Below, in pieces: positions 43,905-52,174 of a DNA stretch of 64,000 bases. The DNA lies in the NCBI GenBank assembly GCA_008933705.1, contig WBUN01000002.1, forward strand, positions 1 to 64,000. Reading direction: 5' to 3'. Positions within the stretch are counted from its first letter, which is position 1. Every line of letters begins with the position of its first letter. The stretch comes from Hyphomicrobiaceae bacterium. GTDB lineage: Bacteria; Pseudomonadota; Alphaproteobacteria; Rhizobiales; Hyphomicrobiaceae. The notes below the pieces were generated by a model. The model saw nothing but the letters and a program-made list of their open reading frames with translations. It had not been told where the DNA came from and made no database searches. The position numbers and the translations under genes are program-made.

Positions 43905-44855
43905 TCATGTCGGTCCTCCTCTGGCGGTCAGCTGTTGCGACTGCGCCCACGCAATCTCGTAGGCGCGCACGTGCGTTGTGGCGATTTCGAGGACCGGCGC
44001 CTTCAGGCCGTGGCGGCGCGACCGCGCCAGCATGTCTCCGAGGACATGCTCGCACTCTGTTCGGCTGCCGCGCTCGACGTCGCGCAACATGGAGGCCTTT
44101 GAGCTCGATCCCGCTTGAGTCAGCTGCTGGCGATATGTTTCAAGCTGACTGGGATCGGGCGCAAAGCCCTCGGCCGTCGCGATGGCCGTTGCCTCCTCGA
44201 GCAGGCGTTGGATGAGCCGCTCTCCGTCTGGCGTCGCCATTACGGTCCCGACATCGCACCGCATGAGGCAGGTGGCGCCGGCCAACGTGGTCAGGAAGAC
44301 GAACTTATTCCAAAGATCCTGCTCGATGCTCTCGCGCGCATCGGCTGCCACCGGAGTTCCCGCAAAGAGCCTGGCAAGCTCGTGCGATCGGCTGTCACTC
44401 GCGCCGCCGCGCGGTCCAAATTGCAGAATGCTGAGCCTGTTGAGATGCCGGATGTCTCCATGCGGCCCCAGCGTCACCCCGAGATGGACGAGCCCGCCCC
44501 AGACGGTTGCCGACCGGAAACGAGCGGCGACGATATCGAGATGGGCAATGCCGTTGAGCAGCGGCACGATGACAGTGCTGGCGCCGACGGCAGGAGCAAT
44601 GGCGCCCAACGCCGACCCGAGGTCGTATGCCTTGCATGCCAGCAATACCACGTCTGGTTGCAACGATGCGGCGTTCGTCACGGCCGCGACTTCCGTGCGA
44701 ACATCGCCCAGCGGGCTGGCGACGAAGAGACCACGCTGCTTCAGTTGTGCAGCACGGCGCTCGCGCACCAGGAAGGTCACATCGCGGCCGGCGCGCGCGA
44801 GATGCGCCCCAAGGTAGCCGCCCACAGCACCGGCTCCGAGGATCAGCAGCTTCAC
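43905..44855 (-). CDS. ketopantoate reductase family (PanE/ApbA) protein
   Basis: This 316-residue oxidoreductase has an N-terminal Rossmann motif LGAGAVGGYLGAHLA (residues 6-20), VLLACKAYDL (active-site-like Lys) and the ApbA C-terminal domain (NKFVFLTTLAGATCLMRCDVG, and RGSRTECEHVLGDMLARS near the end, given in parts). Besides ketopantoate reduction, paralogues reduce other 2-oxo acids. Placement in a cupin-regulated cluster with PF06684 and an exporter argues for such a paralogous role. It starts with GTG, ten bases after ggagac. Confidence 0.85.
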   Translation of the reverse strand: MKLLILGAGAVGGYLGAHLARAGRDVTFLVRERRAAQLKQRGLFVASPLGDVRTEVAAVTNAASLQPDVVLLACKAYDLGSALGAIAPAVGASTVIVPLLNGIAHLDIVAARFRSATVWGGLVHLGVTLGPHGDIRHLNRLSILQFGPRGGASDSRSHELARLFAGTPVAADARESIEQDLWNKFVFLTTLAGATCLMRCDVGTVMATPDGERLIQRLLEEATAIATAEGFAPDPSQLETYRQQLTQAGSSSKASMLRDVERGSRTECEHVLGDMLARSRRHGLKAPVLEIATTHVRAYEIAWAQSQQLTARGGPT

Positions 44856-44871
44856 CCGCGTGTCTCCATAT

Positions 44872-44886
44872 GTAGATTTTGTCTAC
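44872..44886. promoter_or_regulatory. palindrome before PanE-like gene, candidate cupin-regulator operator
   Basis: Inverted repeat gtaga-ttttg-tctac with 5-base arms and a 5-base centre, 17 bases upstream of the GTG start of the PanE-like gene, in a local AT-rich stretch. The XRE/cupin regulator gene ends 66 bases further upstream. The position over the likely promoter suggests repression or activation by that protein. Inferred. Confidence 0.5.
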
Positions 44887-44952
44887 TATTGGAGAATAGA
44901 GGAGATGATGTCAAGCGAGGCTGAGCGAGAGCCGTGGCCCGAGCCTGCTGCT

Positions 44953-45516
44953 TCAGCGCAAGCGCGTGCTGTCGATGACGATGAAGTACTCGCATGTTGT
45001 GTTCGAGAGGTTCTCGAACTCGTGGGTCAGATCACCCCTGTAGAACAGGAAGTCGCCGGCCTCGAGAACATGCGCGTTGCCCTCGAGCGTGACCTTCAGG
45101 CGCCCCTTGGCAACGTAGAGATGCTCCTCAACACCCTGCCGGTGCGATGGAAACGGGCCCGTCTTCGCCCGCGGCGGCAAGCGATTGAGAACGAAATCAA
45201 TGCCTCTCCCCCGATACATGGGAGACAATGAGCGCCGCTCGAACCCCGTCCCTCCTTCGACAAAGACGGGCTGGCGCTCGCGCGGAATATGGAGCACCGG
45301 CTCGCCGCGCGGTCCGCCGACGAGTTGCGAGATCGACAGATCGAGCGCCTCTGCGAGCTTGCCGAGCACTGGCGTGGACGCACCGCTGTCGCCGCGCTCG
45401 ATCTTGGAGATCGCAGCGCGACTGACGCCGCTCTTGGCAGCAAGCTGCTCGAGGGTGAGCTTGCGTTCCAAGCGTCGCTGCTTGATGGCCTCTCCCAGTT
45501 TGGACAATGTTCGCAC
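44953..45516 (-). CDS. XRE-family regulator with cupin sensor domain
   Basis: The 187-residue protein has an HTH of the lambda-repressor type (residues 7-62: LGEAIKQRRLERKLTLEQLA, SGVSRAAISKIERGDSGAS) and a C-terminal cupin domain (about 100-185, with GVEEHLYVAKGRLKV, LEAGDFLFYRGDLTHEFEN). This arrangement is common in regulators of amine, polyamine or amino-acid catabolism (for instance PuuR-like proteins). It probably controls the downstream PanE-like/PF06684/EamA genes. Metal or ligand binding by the cupin is likely (His and Glu in EEHLY). Confidence 0.88.
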   Translation of the reverse strand: MRTLSKLGEAIKQRRLERKLTLEQLAAKSGVSRAAISKIERGDSGASTPVLGKLAEALDLSISQLVGGPRGEPVLHIPRERQPVFVEGGTGFERRSLSPMYRGRGIDFVLNRLPPRAKTGPFPSHRQGVEEHLYVAKGRLKVTLEGNAHVLEAGDFLFYRGDLTHEFENLSNTTCEYFIVIDSTRLR

Positions 45517-46149
45517 GGGCGACTCGATCCTCGTTCAGATAGACCCAGGATGGCCAATTGGCTGGGGACCTGACAAGCGTCGTTCCGCCGCCGGGTGACG
45601 AAAGACGCTGAGGCCGGCGCGCCATACACCGGACAGGAGAGAGACGGGAATTCGATTGGGATGCAACGGCGCATTTCGGCAGCGCGGCGCCAATGGGGAT
45701 ATAATGGCTGCGCGGATCCCATCGCTAAGAGCCCCCGGGGGGCAGTTCGGGACCCGGTTGATCATGGCCCGACTTATGAGCGCAGACAAATCAGTAAGCC
45801 GCAGATCTTTGCAGGCACGCGGGCGTTGTTCAGGCGCATGCGCAGCATTTGCAGTGATTGGTCTCCGCAGACGGTGTGCTTGACATAAGTCAATCATTCC
45901 TGGTGACGCCGGGAACAGAATGCGTCGATCATTGCTGGGAGAGTGGTCGAGATCGTTTGTTGGCGGCATTCGCTAGGCGTTCGCGCAACCATGTGCTGCG
46001 TGGAGCCTAACGGAGAGCGATGGAACCAGCCTTTGACCGATGACGACCGGAACCTGGCGGAGGTCCCTGGCCGGCTGACCAATCAGTCTGCGCTTGCAGC
46101 CTGGCCGTTGTTGCAGCGGTCGCGGTGGGTGTGGGAAGGCAACAGACTG
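45517..46149. other. intergenic region with an FNR/FixK box, possible long leader
   Basis: About 630 bases between the leftward XRE regulator gene and the preferred kinase start. It contains the FNR/FixK box at 45880-45893. The kinase frame is open back to 45943 (GTG) and 45991 (ATG), so the right part may be coding. I see no other gene, RNA or repeat. Confidence 0.4.
45880..45893 (+). promoter_or_regulatory. FNR/FixK-type box before the sensor kinase
   Basis: The sequence ttgacataagtcaa has perfect TTGAC/GTCAA half-sites with a 4-base spacer, the form bound by FixK/FNR/Dnr proteins. A class II promoter (box centred at -41.5) would start near 45928, 15 bases ahead of the GTG at 45943 and about 220 bases ahead of 46150. 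Control of the kinase-receiver pair by low oxygen is likely. Confidence 0.8.
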
Positions 46150-48081
46150 ATGGCAGCCGCCGCGTGGAAATCCCAGTCGCTGCAGTCGGCACTCATTGCC
46201 GCATGCCTCGCCGTTACCGCGGCGGTTTTCATCCGGCTCGAATTGCTTGGGGCTTTGGGAACCCGCCTTGCCTACATCACCTTGTATCCGGCGGTCACAG
46301 TTGCGGCCGTTATCGGTGGCTATCGCGCCGGAGCACTGGCGACAACTTTCGCTGCGCTTGCCGCTTCGGTGTGGCTCTCGCCCCTGCGAGAGGCCGCTGA
46401 TTGGGTGGGTCTCGCCGTTTTCGTCGTGGCATGCGTGCTGATCGTTGGCGTCACCGACGCCATGCATCGCGCGCAGACTAGAGCGCTCGAAGCCGAAGCT
46501 GAGGCGAAGCTCGCCGGGGCCATCAGGGAAAGCGAGGCGCGGCTCAAGGCCGTCGTCGATACGGCCGCCGACGGCATTGTCAGCATCGACGGCACCGGCA
46601 TTATCCAGTCTGTCAATCCGGCCGCAGCACGTTTGTTCGGCTACCGGCCCGCAGAGGCGGTGGGTCAGAACATTAGCTTGCTCATGCCCGAACCCCATCG
46701 CAGCCGGCACGATCAGTATCTGCGAGACTACTTGTGGAGCGGCAAGGGAAAGATGGTGCGGTTCGGCCGCGAGGTGCAAGGGCTCCGCAAAGACGGCGGA
46801 GTGTTCCCGATGGATCTGGCGGTGAGCGAGACGACGATCGAGGGCGAGCGCCTGTTCATTGGCTTGGTGCGTGATATCAGCGAACGCAAGAGAGCCGAAG
46901 AGCGTCAGCAGCAGCTGACAGAGGAGCTGAAGACTTCGGAATCTGATGCGCGGCGACAGCAGGCGCTCTTCGAAGGTGTCTTCAACAGCGCGCCGGACGC
47001 CATCGTGCTGGCGGACATGGAGCGGCGGATAACCATGGTCAATGCGCCCTTCACGCGGCTCTTTGGCTACGACGTGGAGGAAGTAGCCGGATCCGACGAC
47101 TCCAAGCTCTATGTGGATCGGGCAGAGTGGAGGCGCATCGGCGACCACATCTTCGCCGATACCGTTGAGGCTCCCCCCGTGCCGCAGTCGGCGCAGTTTC
47201 GGAGGAAGGACGGCGAAATATTCCCGGGTGAGATCGTGGTCAGCGGCTATTCGGATCAGAGTGGTGCGCAGCTGGGTTATGTCGGCATAATTCGTGATGT
47301 GGCGCTCGAGCGCAAGCGCGAGGAAGCGCAACGGCAGAGTCAGAAGCTCGAAGTCATCGGCCAGCTTACAGGCGGGGTTGCACACGACTTCAATAACCTG
47401 CTGATCGTCATCATCGGCAACCTGGAGTTCTTGGAGATGCGGCTCGAGGAGGACGAGGAGCGCGCCCTGTTGCGCAAGGCGCTCGATGCAGCCGACATGG
47501 GCCAGCGCCTAACTGACCGGCTGCTCACGTTTGCGCGCCGACAGACGCTCGCCCCTGAGCGCACCAGTCTCAATCAGATCGTGCTCTCTCTCACCGACAT
47601 GTTGCGGCGCACATTAGGGCCGAGCATTGAGCTGACGACAGTGTTGAGCCCGAGCCTGTGGCCCGTAGTGGCCGATCGCGGGCAAATCGAGAGCGCCATC
47701 CTCAACCTCGCGCTCAATGCGCGGGATGCCATGCCGCAAGGCGGAAAGCTCGTCATGCGAACCAGCAACATGGAGATCGATACTGCGCCTGTTGATGCCG
47801 ACCTGCAGTCGGGCCGCTACGTGCGGCTGACCGTCGAGGATACAGGCGAGGGTATGCCGCCCGATGTCAGAGCGCACGCATTTGAGCCGTTCTTCACGAC
47901 GAAGGGAACGGGGCGCGGGACCGGGCTTGGCCTTGCCACCATCTATGGATTTGCCAAGCAGTCGGGCGGCAGCGCGACGATTGACAGTGACGTCGGCAAG
48001 GGGACTACGGTCGATATCTTTCTTCCCGCGGAGCCGTCGTTTGGCACTGCGGGAAGCGCTCAAGAACGGATGCAGCAATGA
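46150..48081 (+). CDS. membrane sensor histidine kinase with FixL-like PAS domain
   Basis: This protein of 643 residues (from 46150) has DUF4118-like membrane helices (about 15-105), a PAS domain (130-245), a second PAS (272-390) and a histidine kinase (His412 in GGVAHDFNNLL, N box NLALNARDAMPQ, G boxes DTGEGMPP and GLGLATIYG). The first PAS resembles FixL: EPHRSRHDQYL and FGREVQGLRKDG align without gaps to the FixL heme region, with His187 and Arg207 at the places of the heme ligand (His200) and the distal Arg220 of Bradyrhizobium FixL. The start 46150 follows ggaagg; 45943 and 45991 are also in frame. It overlaps the receiver gene by four bases. Confidence 0.8.
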   Translation: MAAAAWKSQSLQSALIAACLAVTAAVFIRLELLGALGTRLAYITLYPAVTVAAVIGGYRAGALATTFAALAASVWLSPLREAADWVGLAVFVVACVLIVGVTDAMHRAQTRALEAEAEAKLAGAIRESEARLKAVVDTAADGIVSIDGTGIIQSVNPAAARLFGYRPAEAVGQNISLLMPEPHRSRHDQYLRDYLWSGKGKMVRFGREVQGLRKDGGVFPMDLAVSETTIEGERLFIGLVRDISERKRAEERQQQLTEELKTSESDARRQQALFEGVFNSAPDAIVLADMERRITMVNAPFTRLFGYDVEEVAGSDDSKLYVDRAEWRRIGDHIFADTVEAPPVPQSAQFRRKDGEIFPGEIVVSGYSDQSGAQLGYVGIIRDVALERKREEAQRQSQKLEVIGQLTGGVAHDFNNLLIVIIGNLEFLEMRLEEDEERALLRKALDAADMGQRLTDRLLTFARRQTLAPERTSLNQIVLSLTDMLRRTLGPSIELTTVLSPSLWPVVADRGQIESAILNLALNARDAMPQGGKLVMRTSNMEIDTAPVDADLQSGRYVRLTVEDTGEGMPPDVRAHAFEPFFTTKGTGRGTGLGLATIYGFAKQSGGSATIDSDVGKGTTVDIFLPAEPSFGTAGSAQERMQQ

Positions 48082-48464
48082 CGGCACTCTCACAAAGCCT
48101 GCGCGTTCTGGTGGTCGAAGACGATCCGCGGGTTCGCGAACTGACGATTACCCGCGTCAAGCACCTGGGTTATGAGGTGCTGGAAGCCAGCGACGGCCGG
48201 CAGGCGCTTGCGGTTCTCGACTCGGGAGCGGCTGTAGATCTCGTTTTCACCGATCTCATCATGCCAGGTGGCGTATCGGGACTGGATCTATGCGAGATCG
48301 TGCGCACGAAGTGGCCGCACATCAGGCTGCTTCTGACGTCGGGATATGCTGAGGAACTCACCGATCCTGAGCGTTTCGAGCCCTTGAAGCTCAGGCTCCT
48401 GCGCAAGCCCTACCGCCAGTCGGAGCTGGCACAGGCGATCGAGGAGACGATGCAAGCAGGTTGA
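48078..48464 (+). CDS. single-domain response regulator
   Basis: The 128-residue protein is a receiver domain only: acidic pair in VVEDDPRVR, phosphoacceptor Asp59 in VFTDLIMPG, Thr/Ser in LLLTSGYAEE and Lys in LLRKPYRQ. No output domain follows. It overlaps the kinase gene by four bases (ATGA), so it is that kinase's partner. It must act through protein contact, as a phosphate sink, or as one step of a relay. Confidence 0.9.
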   Translation: MTALSQSLRVLVVEDDPRVRELTITRVKHLGYEVLEASDGRQALAVLDSGAAVDLVFTDLIMPGGVSGLDLCEIVRTKWPHIRLLLTSGYAEELTDPERFEPLKLRLLRKPYRQSELAQAIEETMQAG

Positions 48465-48700
48465 CAATGCGATGGACCGGCCGTGCTGAGGTCGGCGGTC
48501 GTTGCGGCACCCCGTTCCAGCATGCTGAACGCCCGAAGCTGGTGCATCCGCCCGAGCCCACCACTCAAAGCCCGCGGGGTCGCCTACGCGGCACGATGCG
48601 GCGCCGATCCGCCAACGGCCGCATTTGCGCGCCGCCGGTTTGTCGTGCTGGGCGGCCATGCGGGGGCATCGGAAAAGCCGCCGCCCCAGCAGCTGAGCAA

Positions 48701-50536
48701 CTACGTTACGATGTGATAGACGGGGGCCTTCTCCATCGCCCACTTCCCTGACTCCCGGTCATAGCGGGAAAGGGTGAAGCAGTGCCAGCTCTCATCGTCG
48801 AGCTTCGGATAATCGCCCCGGTAGTAATAGCCCGGCCACCGTGTTTCCTTGCGGAACAGAGTGTGCTGGGTGACGCATTCCGAAGCCAAGAGCCGGTGTT
48901 GCAGCTCCCAAGCGCGCTGCAGCTGATGGAGATCTTCGGCGCCAAGGCTGGCGACATCCTCCTTCAGCATGCCGAGCAGCTCGAGTCCACGGGTGAGCAG
49001 CGGCTCGTTGGTCATGTAGTTGACGCTGATGCCGCCGACATATTCGTCCATGATCTTCTCGAGACGCTGAAGCCCGTGGATGGGCAGGATGTAGCTCGGC
49101 GACACCGTGCCGGCGACGATCTCATTGCGATAGATCTGGTAGTGCTCCAAAGGCTTGTAGACGGCCTTCTTGAGGTCTGCGATCTCTGCATCGCTGACCT
49201 GGGGCAGATCCCTGCCCTTTTCCGCCACGTATTTGACCGCTGCCTTGGCGGCGATGCGGCCTTCCGTGAAGGAGCCCGACGAGAACTTGTGGGCCGTGCC
49301 ACCAATGGTGTCGCCTGCCCCGAAAAGACCCTCGACAGTCATCATCCGGTTGTAGCCCCATTGGTATTCCGCGGGCGCGTAGTCTTCCGGCCCGCTCGCC
49401 CAAGCGCCCGAACACGTCGCGTGCGAGCCCATGACGTAGGGCTCCGAGGTGGTCAGCTCGGGATTGACGTGCTTGGGATCGATGTTCTGCGAAGCCCACA
49501 CGACCGCCTGCCCGATCGTCATACCGAGGAAGTTCTCCCAGCCGACGGTCTCCTTGTGCGGATCCTGGAAGGCTTCCTTCGTCACCATGCGAATGGGACC
49601 GCGACCGGCCGCGATCTCCCTGAGAATGGCATGGTTGCGCAGGCAGGTCGGAACCGGGTGCTGGTCGATGTAGTTGCCGACAAGAGCCTTGGTGTCGTCG
49701 TACCACTTCGACTCGTACTCCTCGCCGTAGGCGTTCTGCGTGTATGTCTTCAGGTGCAGGAAGTAAGCGCCGACCGGACCGTAGCCATCCTTGAAGCGCG
49801 TGAGGACGATCCGATTTTCCATTTGCGTCATCTTGGCGCCCACCAGGATGGGCAAGGCGTAAGCGGATGCGCTGCTCCACGGCGCGTACCAGGTCCTCCC
49901 CATGCCTTCGCCGACCGCGCGGGGCTTGAAGATGTGCGAGGCCCCGCCGGCGGCGACGATCACAGCCTTGGCGCGGAAGACATAGAAATCCCCGGTGCGG
50001 ACATTAAACCCAACCGCGCCTGCGACCCGCTTGTGCGATCTGTCCATCAACAGGTGGGTGACCATGATGCGGTTGTAAACTTCAGTAGCGGCCTTGCGTG
50101 CAGCCTCCGCGACAATGGGCTTGTAGCTCTCGCCGTGGATCATGATCTGCCATCTGCCTTCGCGCTGGTACCTCCCGGTCTTGGGGTCGCGCATGATGGG
50201 CAGGCCCCACTCCTCGAACTTATGCACCGTGGAGTCGACGTGCCGGGCGATATCGTAGCCGAGGTCCTCGCGCACCAGACCCATGAGGTCGATGCGCGCA
50301 TAGCGGACGTGGTCTTCGGGCTGGTTCTCGTTCCACTGCATGCCCATGTAGCAGTTGATGGCATACAGGCCTTGCGCGACCGCACCGCTGCGCTCGATGT
50401 TGGCTTTCTCGACGCAGACGATCTTGAGATCGCGGCCCCAGTACCTGGATTCGTAGGTGGCTCCGCACCCGCCCATGCCGCCACCGACGACAAGAATGTC
50501 GCAATCCACGTAGACAGTCCTGCGGCGACGCATCAT
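48701..50536 (-). CDS. aprA: adenylylsulfate reductase subunit alpha
   Basis: The 611-residue flavoprotein catalyses interconversion of APS and AMP plus sulfite; in sulfur oxidisers it runs towards APS. The FAD-binding motif CDILVVGGGMGGCGATYES lies at residues 12-30 and the active-site region includes KANIERSGAVAQGLYAINCY, WGLPIMRDPKTGRYQREGRWQIMIHGES and GSHATCSGAW (given in parts). The C-terminal RYDRESGKWAMEKAPVYHI is the usual end. It is cytoplasmic and attached through AprB and AprM to the membrane. Overlaps aprB by four bases. Confidence 0.95.
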   Translation of the reverse strand: MMRRRRTVYVDCDILVVGGGMGGCGATYESRYWGRDLKIVCVEKANIERSGAVAQGLYAINCYMGMQWNENQPEDHVRYARIDLMGLVREDLGYDIARHVDSTVHKFEEWGLPIMRDPKTGRYQREGRWQIMIHGESYKPIVAEAARKAATEVYNRIMVTHLLMDRSHKRVAGAVGFNVRTGDFYVFRAKAVIVAAGGASHIFKPRAVGEGMGRTWYAPWSSASAYALPILVGAKMTQMENRIVLTRFKDGYGPVGAYFLHLKTYTQNAYGEEYESKWYDDTKALVGNYIDQHPVPTCLRNHAILREIAAGRGPIRMVTKEAFQDPHKETVGWENFLGMTIGQAVVWASQNIDPKHVNPELTTSEPYVMGSHATCSGAWASGPEDYAPAEYQWGYNRMMTVEGLFGAGDTIGGTAHKFSSGSFTEGRIAAKAAVKYVAEKGRDLPQVSDAEIADLKKAVYKPLEHYQIYRNEIVAGTVSPSYILPIHGLQRLEKIMDEYVGGISVNYMTNEPLLTRGLELLGMLKEDVASLGAEDLHQLQRAWELQHRLLASECVTQHTLFRKETRWPGYYYRGDYPKLDDESWHCFTLSRYDRESGKWAMEKAPVYHIVT

Positions 50537-50994
50537 ACCATTTCTCGCTTGAGTTGATCAGGCTTCAGCGCCGGCAGCGCGGGAACCTTGAGGGCGTCGG
50601 GTTCATGCGCGAGGTGCTGGGACTTCAGCATCTCGGCGGTAGGCGGGGCGAGTTCGGTCGGCGACGGGATCGATCCCCAGGGCGTCGTTCTGATCGGGGA
50701 GACGAAGTTCTTCTCACGGCCGTCGCGGAACTTGATCTTCCACGAGATCGTTCCCTTCTCCTCCTCACGGCGCGCACGCACGCTGTGACCAAGCGGGGCG
50801 AAGTCGGCGTAGCCGCGGCAGTCGATCGCGAACTGCGGGCAGGCCTTCACGCATGAGTAGCACTCCCAGCACATGTTGGGTTCGATGTTGAGCGCGCGGC
50901 GGTAGGTCTTGTCGATATGCATGATGTCGGACGGGCAGATATCGACGCAGTGTCCGCAGCCGTCGCAACGCGTCATATACACGAAGGTCGGCAT
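50533..50994 (-). CDS. aprB: adenylylsulfate reductase subunit beta
   Basis: This 153-residue iron-sulfur protein has two [4Fe-4S] motifs: CDGCGHCVDICP (residues 9-20) and CWECYSCVKACP (about 42-53), with the rest forming the beta-sheet and tail that wraps AprA. It carries electrons from the AprA FAD to AprM or quinone. Start supported by a ggagatagagag site. The stop overlaps aprA. Confidence 0.95.
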   Translation of the reverse strand: MPTFVYMTRCDGCGHCVDICPSDIMHIDKTYRRALNIEPNMCWECYSCVKACPQFAIDCRGYADFAPLGHSVRARREEEKGTISWKIKFRDGREKNFVSPIRTTPWGSIPSPTELAPPTAEMLKSQHLAHEPDALKVPALPALKPDQLKREMV

Positions 50995-51036
50995 GGTTCT
51001 CTCTATCTCCTCTGGCGAAGACCAGTGTGAGGTCGA

Positions 51037-51828
51037 TCAATAGTGATGTGCATGCTTGACGACGCTGCCGAATTTCTCGGGCGCGTCGGCGGGAGCCGGC
51101 AGATTGCTGCGCGTGCCGTTTGCCTCGGACAATCGCTTCTCGAAAGCCGCCGCGGGCTTGAAGAACATGTGCGAGAACTTGGACCATGGAATTGATGCAA
51201 AGAGCGTCGTGGTGGCCATGAGATAAAGCCCGAGGAATACGGCCGCCCCGATCGTGTTGCCCGCCGACTGCAGCCAGGCCCAAATCAGACCGAAAGTCGT
51301 GCTCAGGACCAGCGCCACGATGAACAAGTCGGCGCGCACGAAGCGGAACGGTGAATGGCCTTCTGCGGCGACGTCGACGCGGATGAAGAACCAGAACCAG
51401 TAGCCGCCGAGGCAAACCATCAGCGCACCGATGTACCACAACGTCACGAGCGCATCGGGCGTGGGCGTTGCCGGGGTCGGATAGGCGAAGACCATGATCG
51501 CCGTGGTCCCGACGTAGATCACGAAGCCATACATGCCCAGCAGATGCGCGATCCTGCGCCGTGCGTTACAGAACTCGCCCGAGGCCAGGACGTCGATGAC
51601 GGCGGTCTGCAGGGCGACGGAAACCATGCCTCCGCCGCTGATCTGCTTCTTTGCCTTGGTCTTGGATGCCCGCCAGTTGTCGAAGAAGTACCTGGCGCTC
51701 CTCTTGTGGATGATGTCGAAGAGCGTGCCGCCTGCGACCAGCAGGGCCATGACGACAACGTAGGCCTGCACGATAGTGGGTGATATGAACGCCGAAAGCT
51801 CAGCGAAGGGATTGTTGGTCAGCAACAT
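51037..51828 (-). CDS. aprM: AprM membrane anchor of adenylylsulfate reductase
   Basis: The 263-residue protein has about six membrane helices (VQAYVVVMALLVAGGTLFDII, YGFVIYVGTTAIMVFAY, TLWYIGALMVCLGGYWFWFF and others). An aprM-aprB-aprA order is characteristic of one lineage of sulfur-oxidising bacteria, where AprM replaces the Qmo complex in linking AprBA to the quinone pool. The start MLLTNNPF at 51828 has a ggagga site ten bases upstream. Longer frames reach 52056 but add a low-complexity stretch. Confidence 0.85.
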   Translation of the reverse strand: MLLTNNPFAELSAFISPTIVQAYVVVMALLVAGGTLFDIIHKRSARYFFDNWRASKTKAKKQISGGGMVSVALQTAVIDVLASGEFCNARRRIAHLLGMYGFVIYVGTTAIMVFAYPTPATPTPDALVTLWYIGALMVCLGGYWFWFFIRVDVAAEGHSPFRFVRADLFIVALVLSTTFGLIWAWLQSAGNTIGAAVFLGLYLMATTTLFASIPWSKFSHMFFKPAAAFEKRLSEANGTRSNLPAPADAPEKFGSVVKHAHHY

Positions 51829-52174
51829 GCCCGACGTTTCCTCCATGAACCCGACTTTCTTGGGCGCAGTATACACGAGCATGGCCGGACGCGGCTCAGA
51901 TTGCCTCGCTGCCCAACACGGTTGCTCAAGGCCCCGATTGGCGGCCTGGCATTGGCCGGCAGCGGCAGCCCTCGCTGTCTGCGCCCGCCTTCCAGCCGCC
52001 GCAGTGCCGGTTGCAGCGGAAGAATGGGTCGGCTTGCTCCGATCTGCCGCCGGCATCTGTACCGTGAATGTGACTTCGTTCCCTGACCTATCAAGCGGTT
52101 AGCTGGAAATAGCCGGGTGAGCCCAGGACAAGCAATATTGCCCATGCATCTGCGTATCCCAGTTTCATCCGGCT
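51829..52174. promoter_or_regulatory. region upstream of aprMBA
   Basis: About 345 bases between aprM and the PHP/DUF3604-like gene, both leftward. It should contain the aprMBA promoter. No exact FNR or sigma-54 box is seen, nor a gene. The part nearest to 52175 is slightly AT-richer. Confidence 0.35.
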
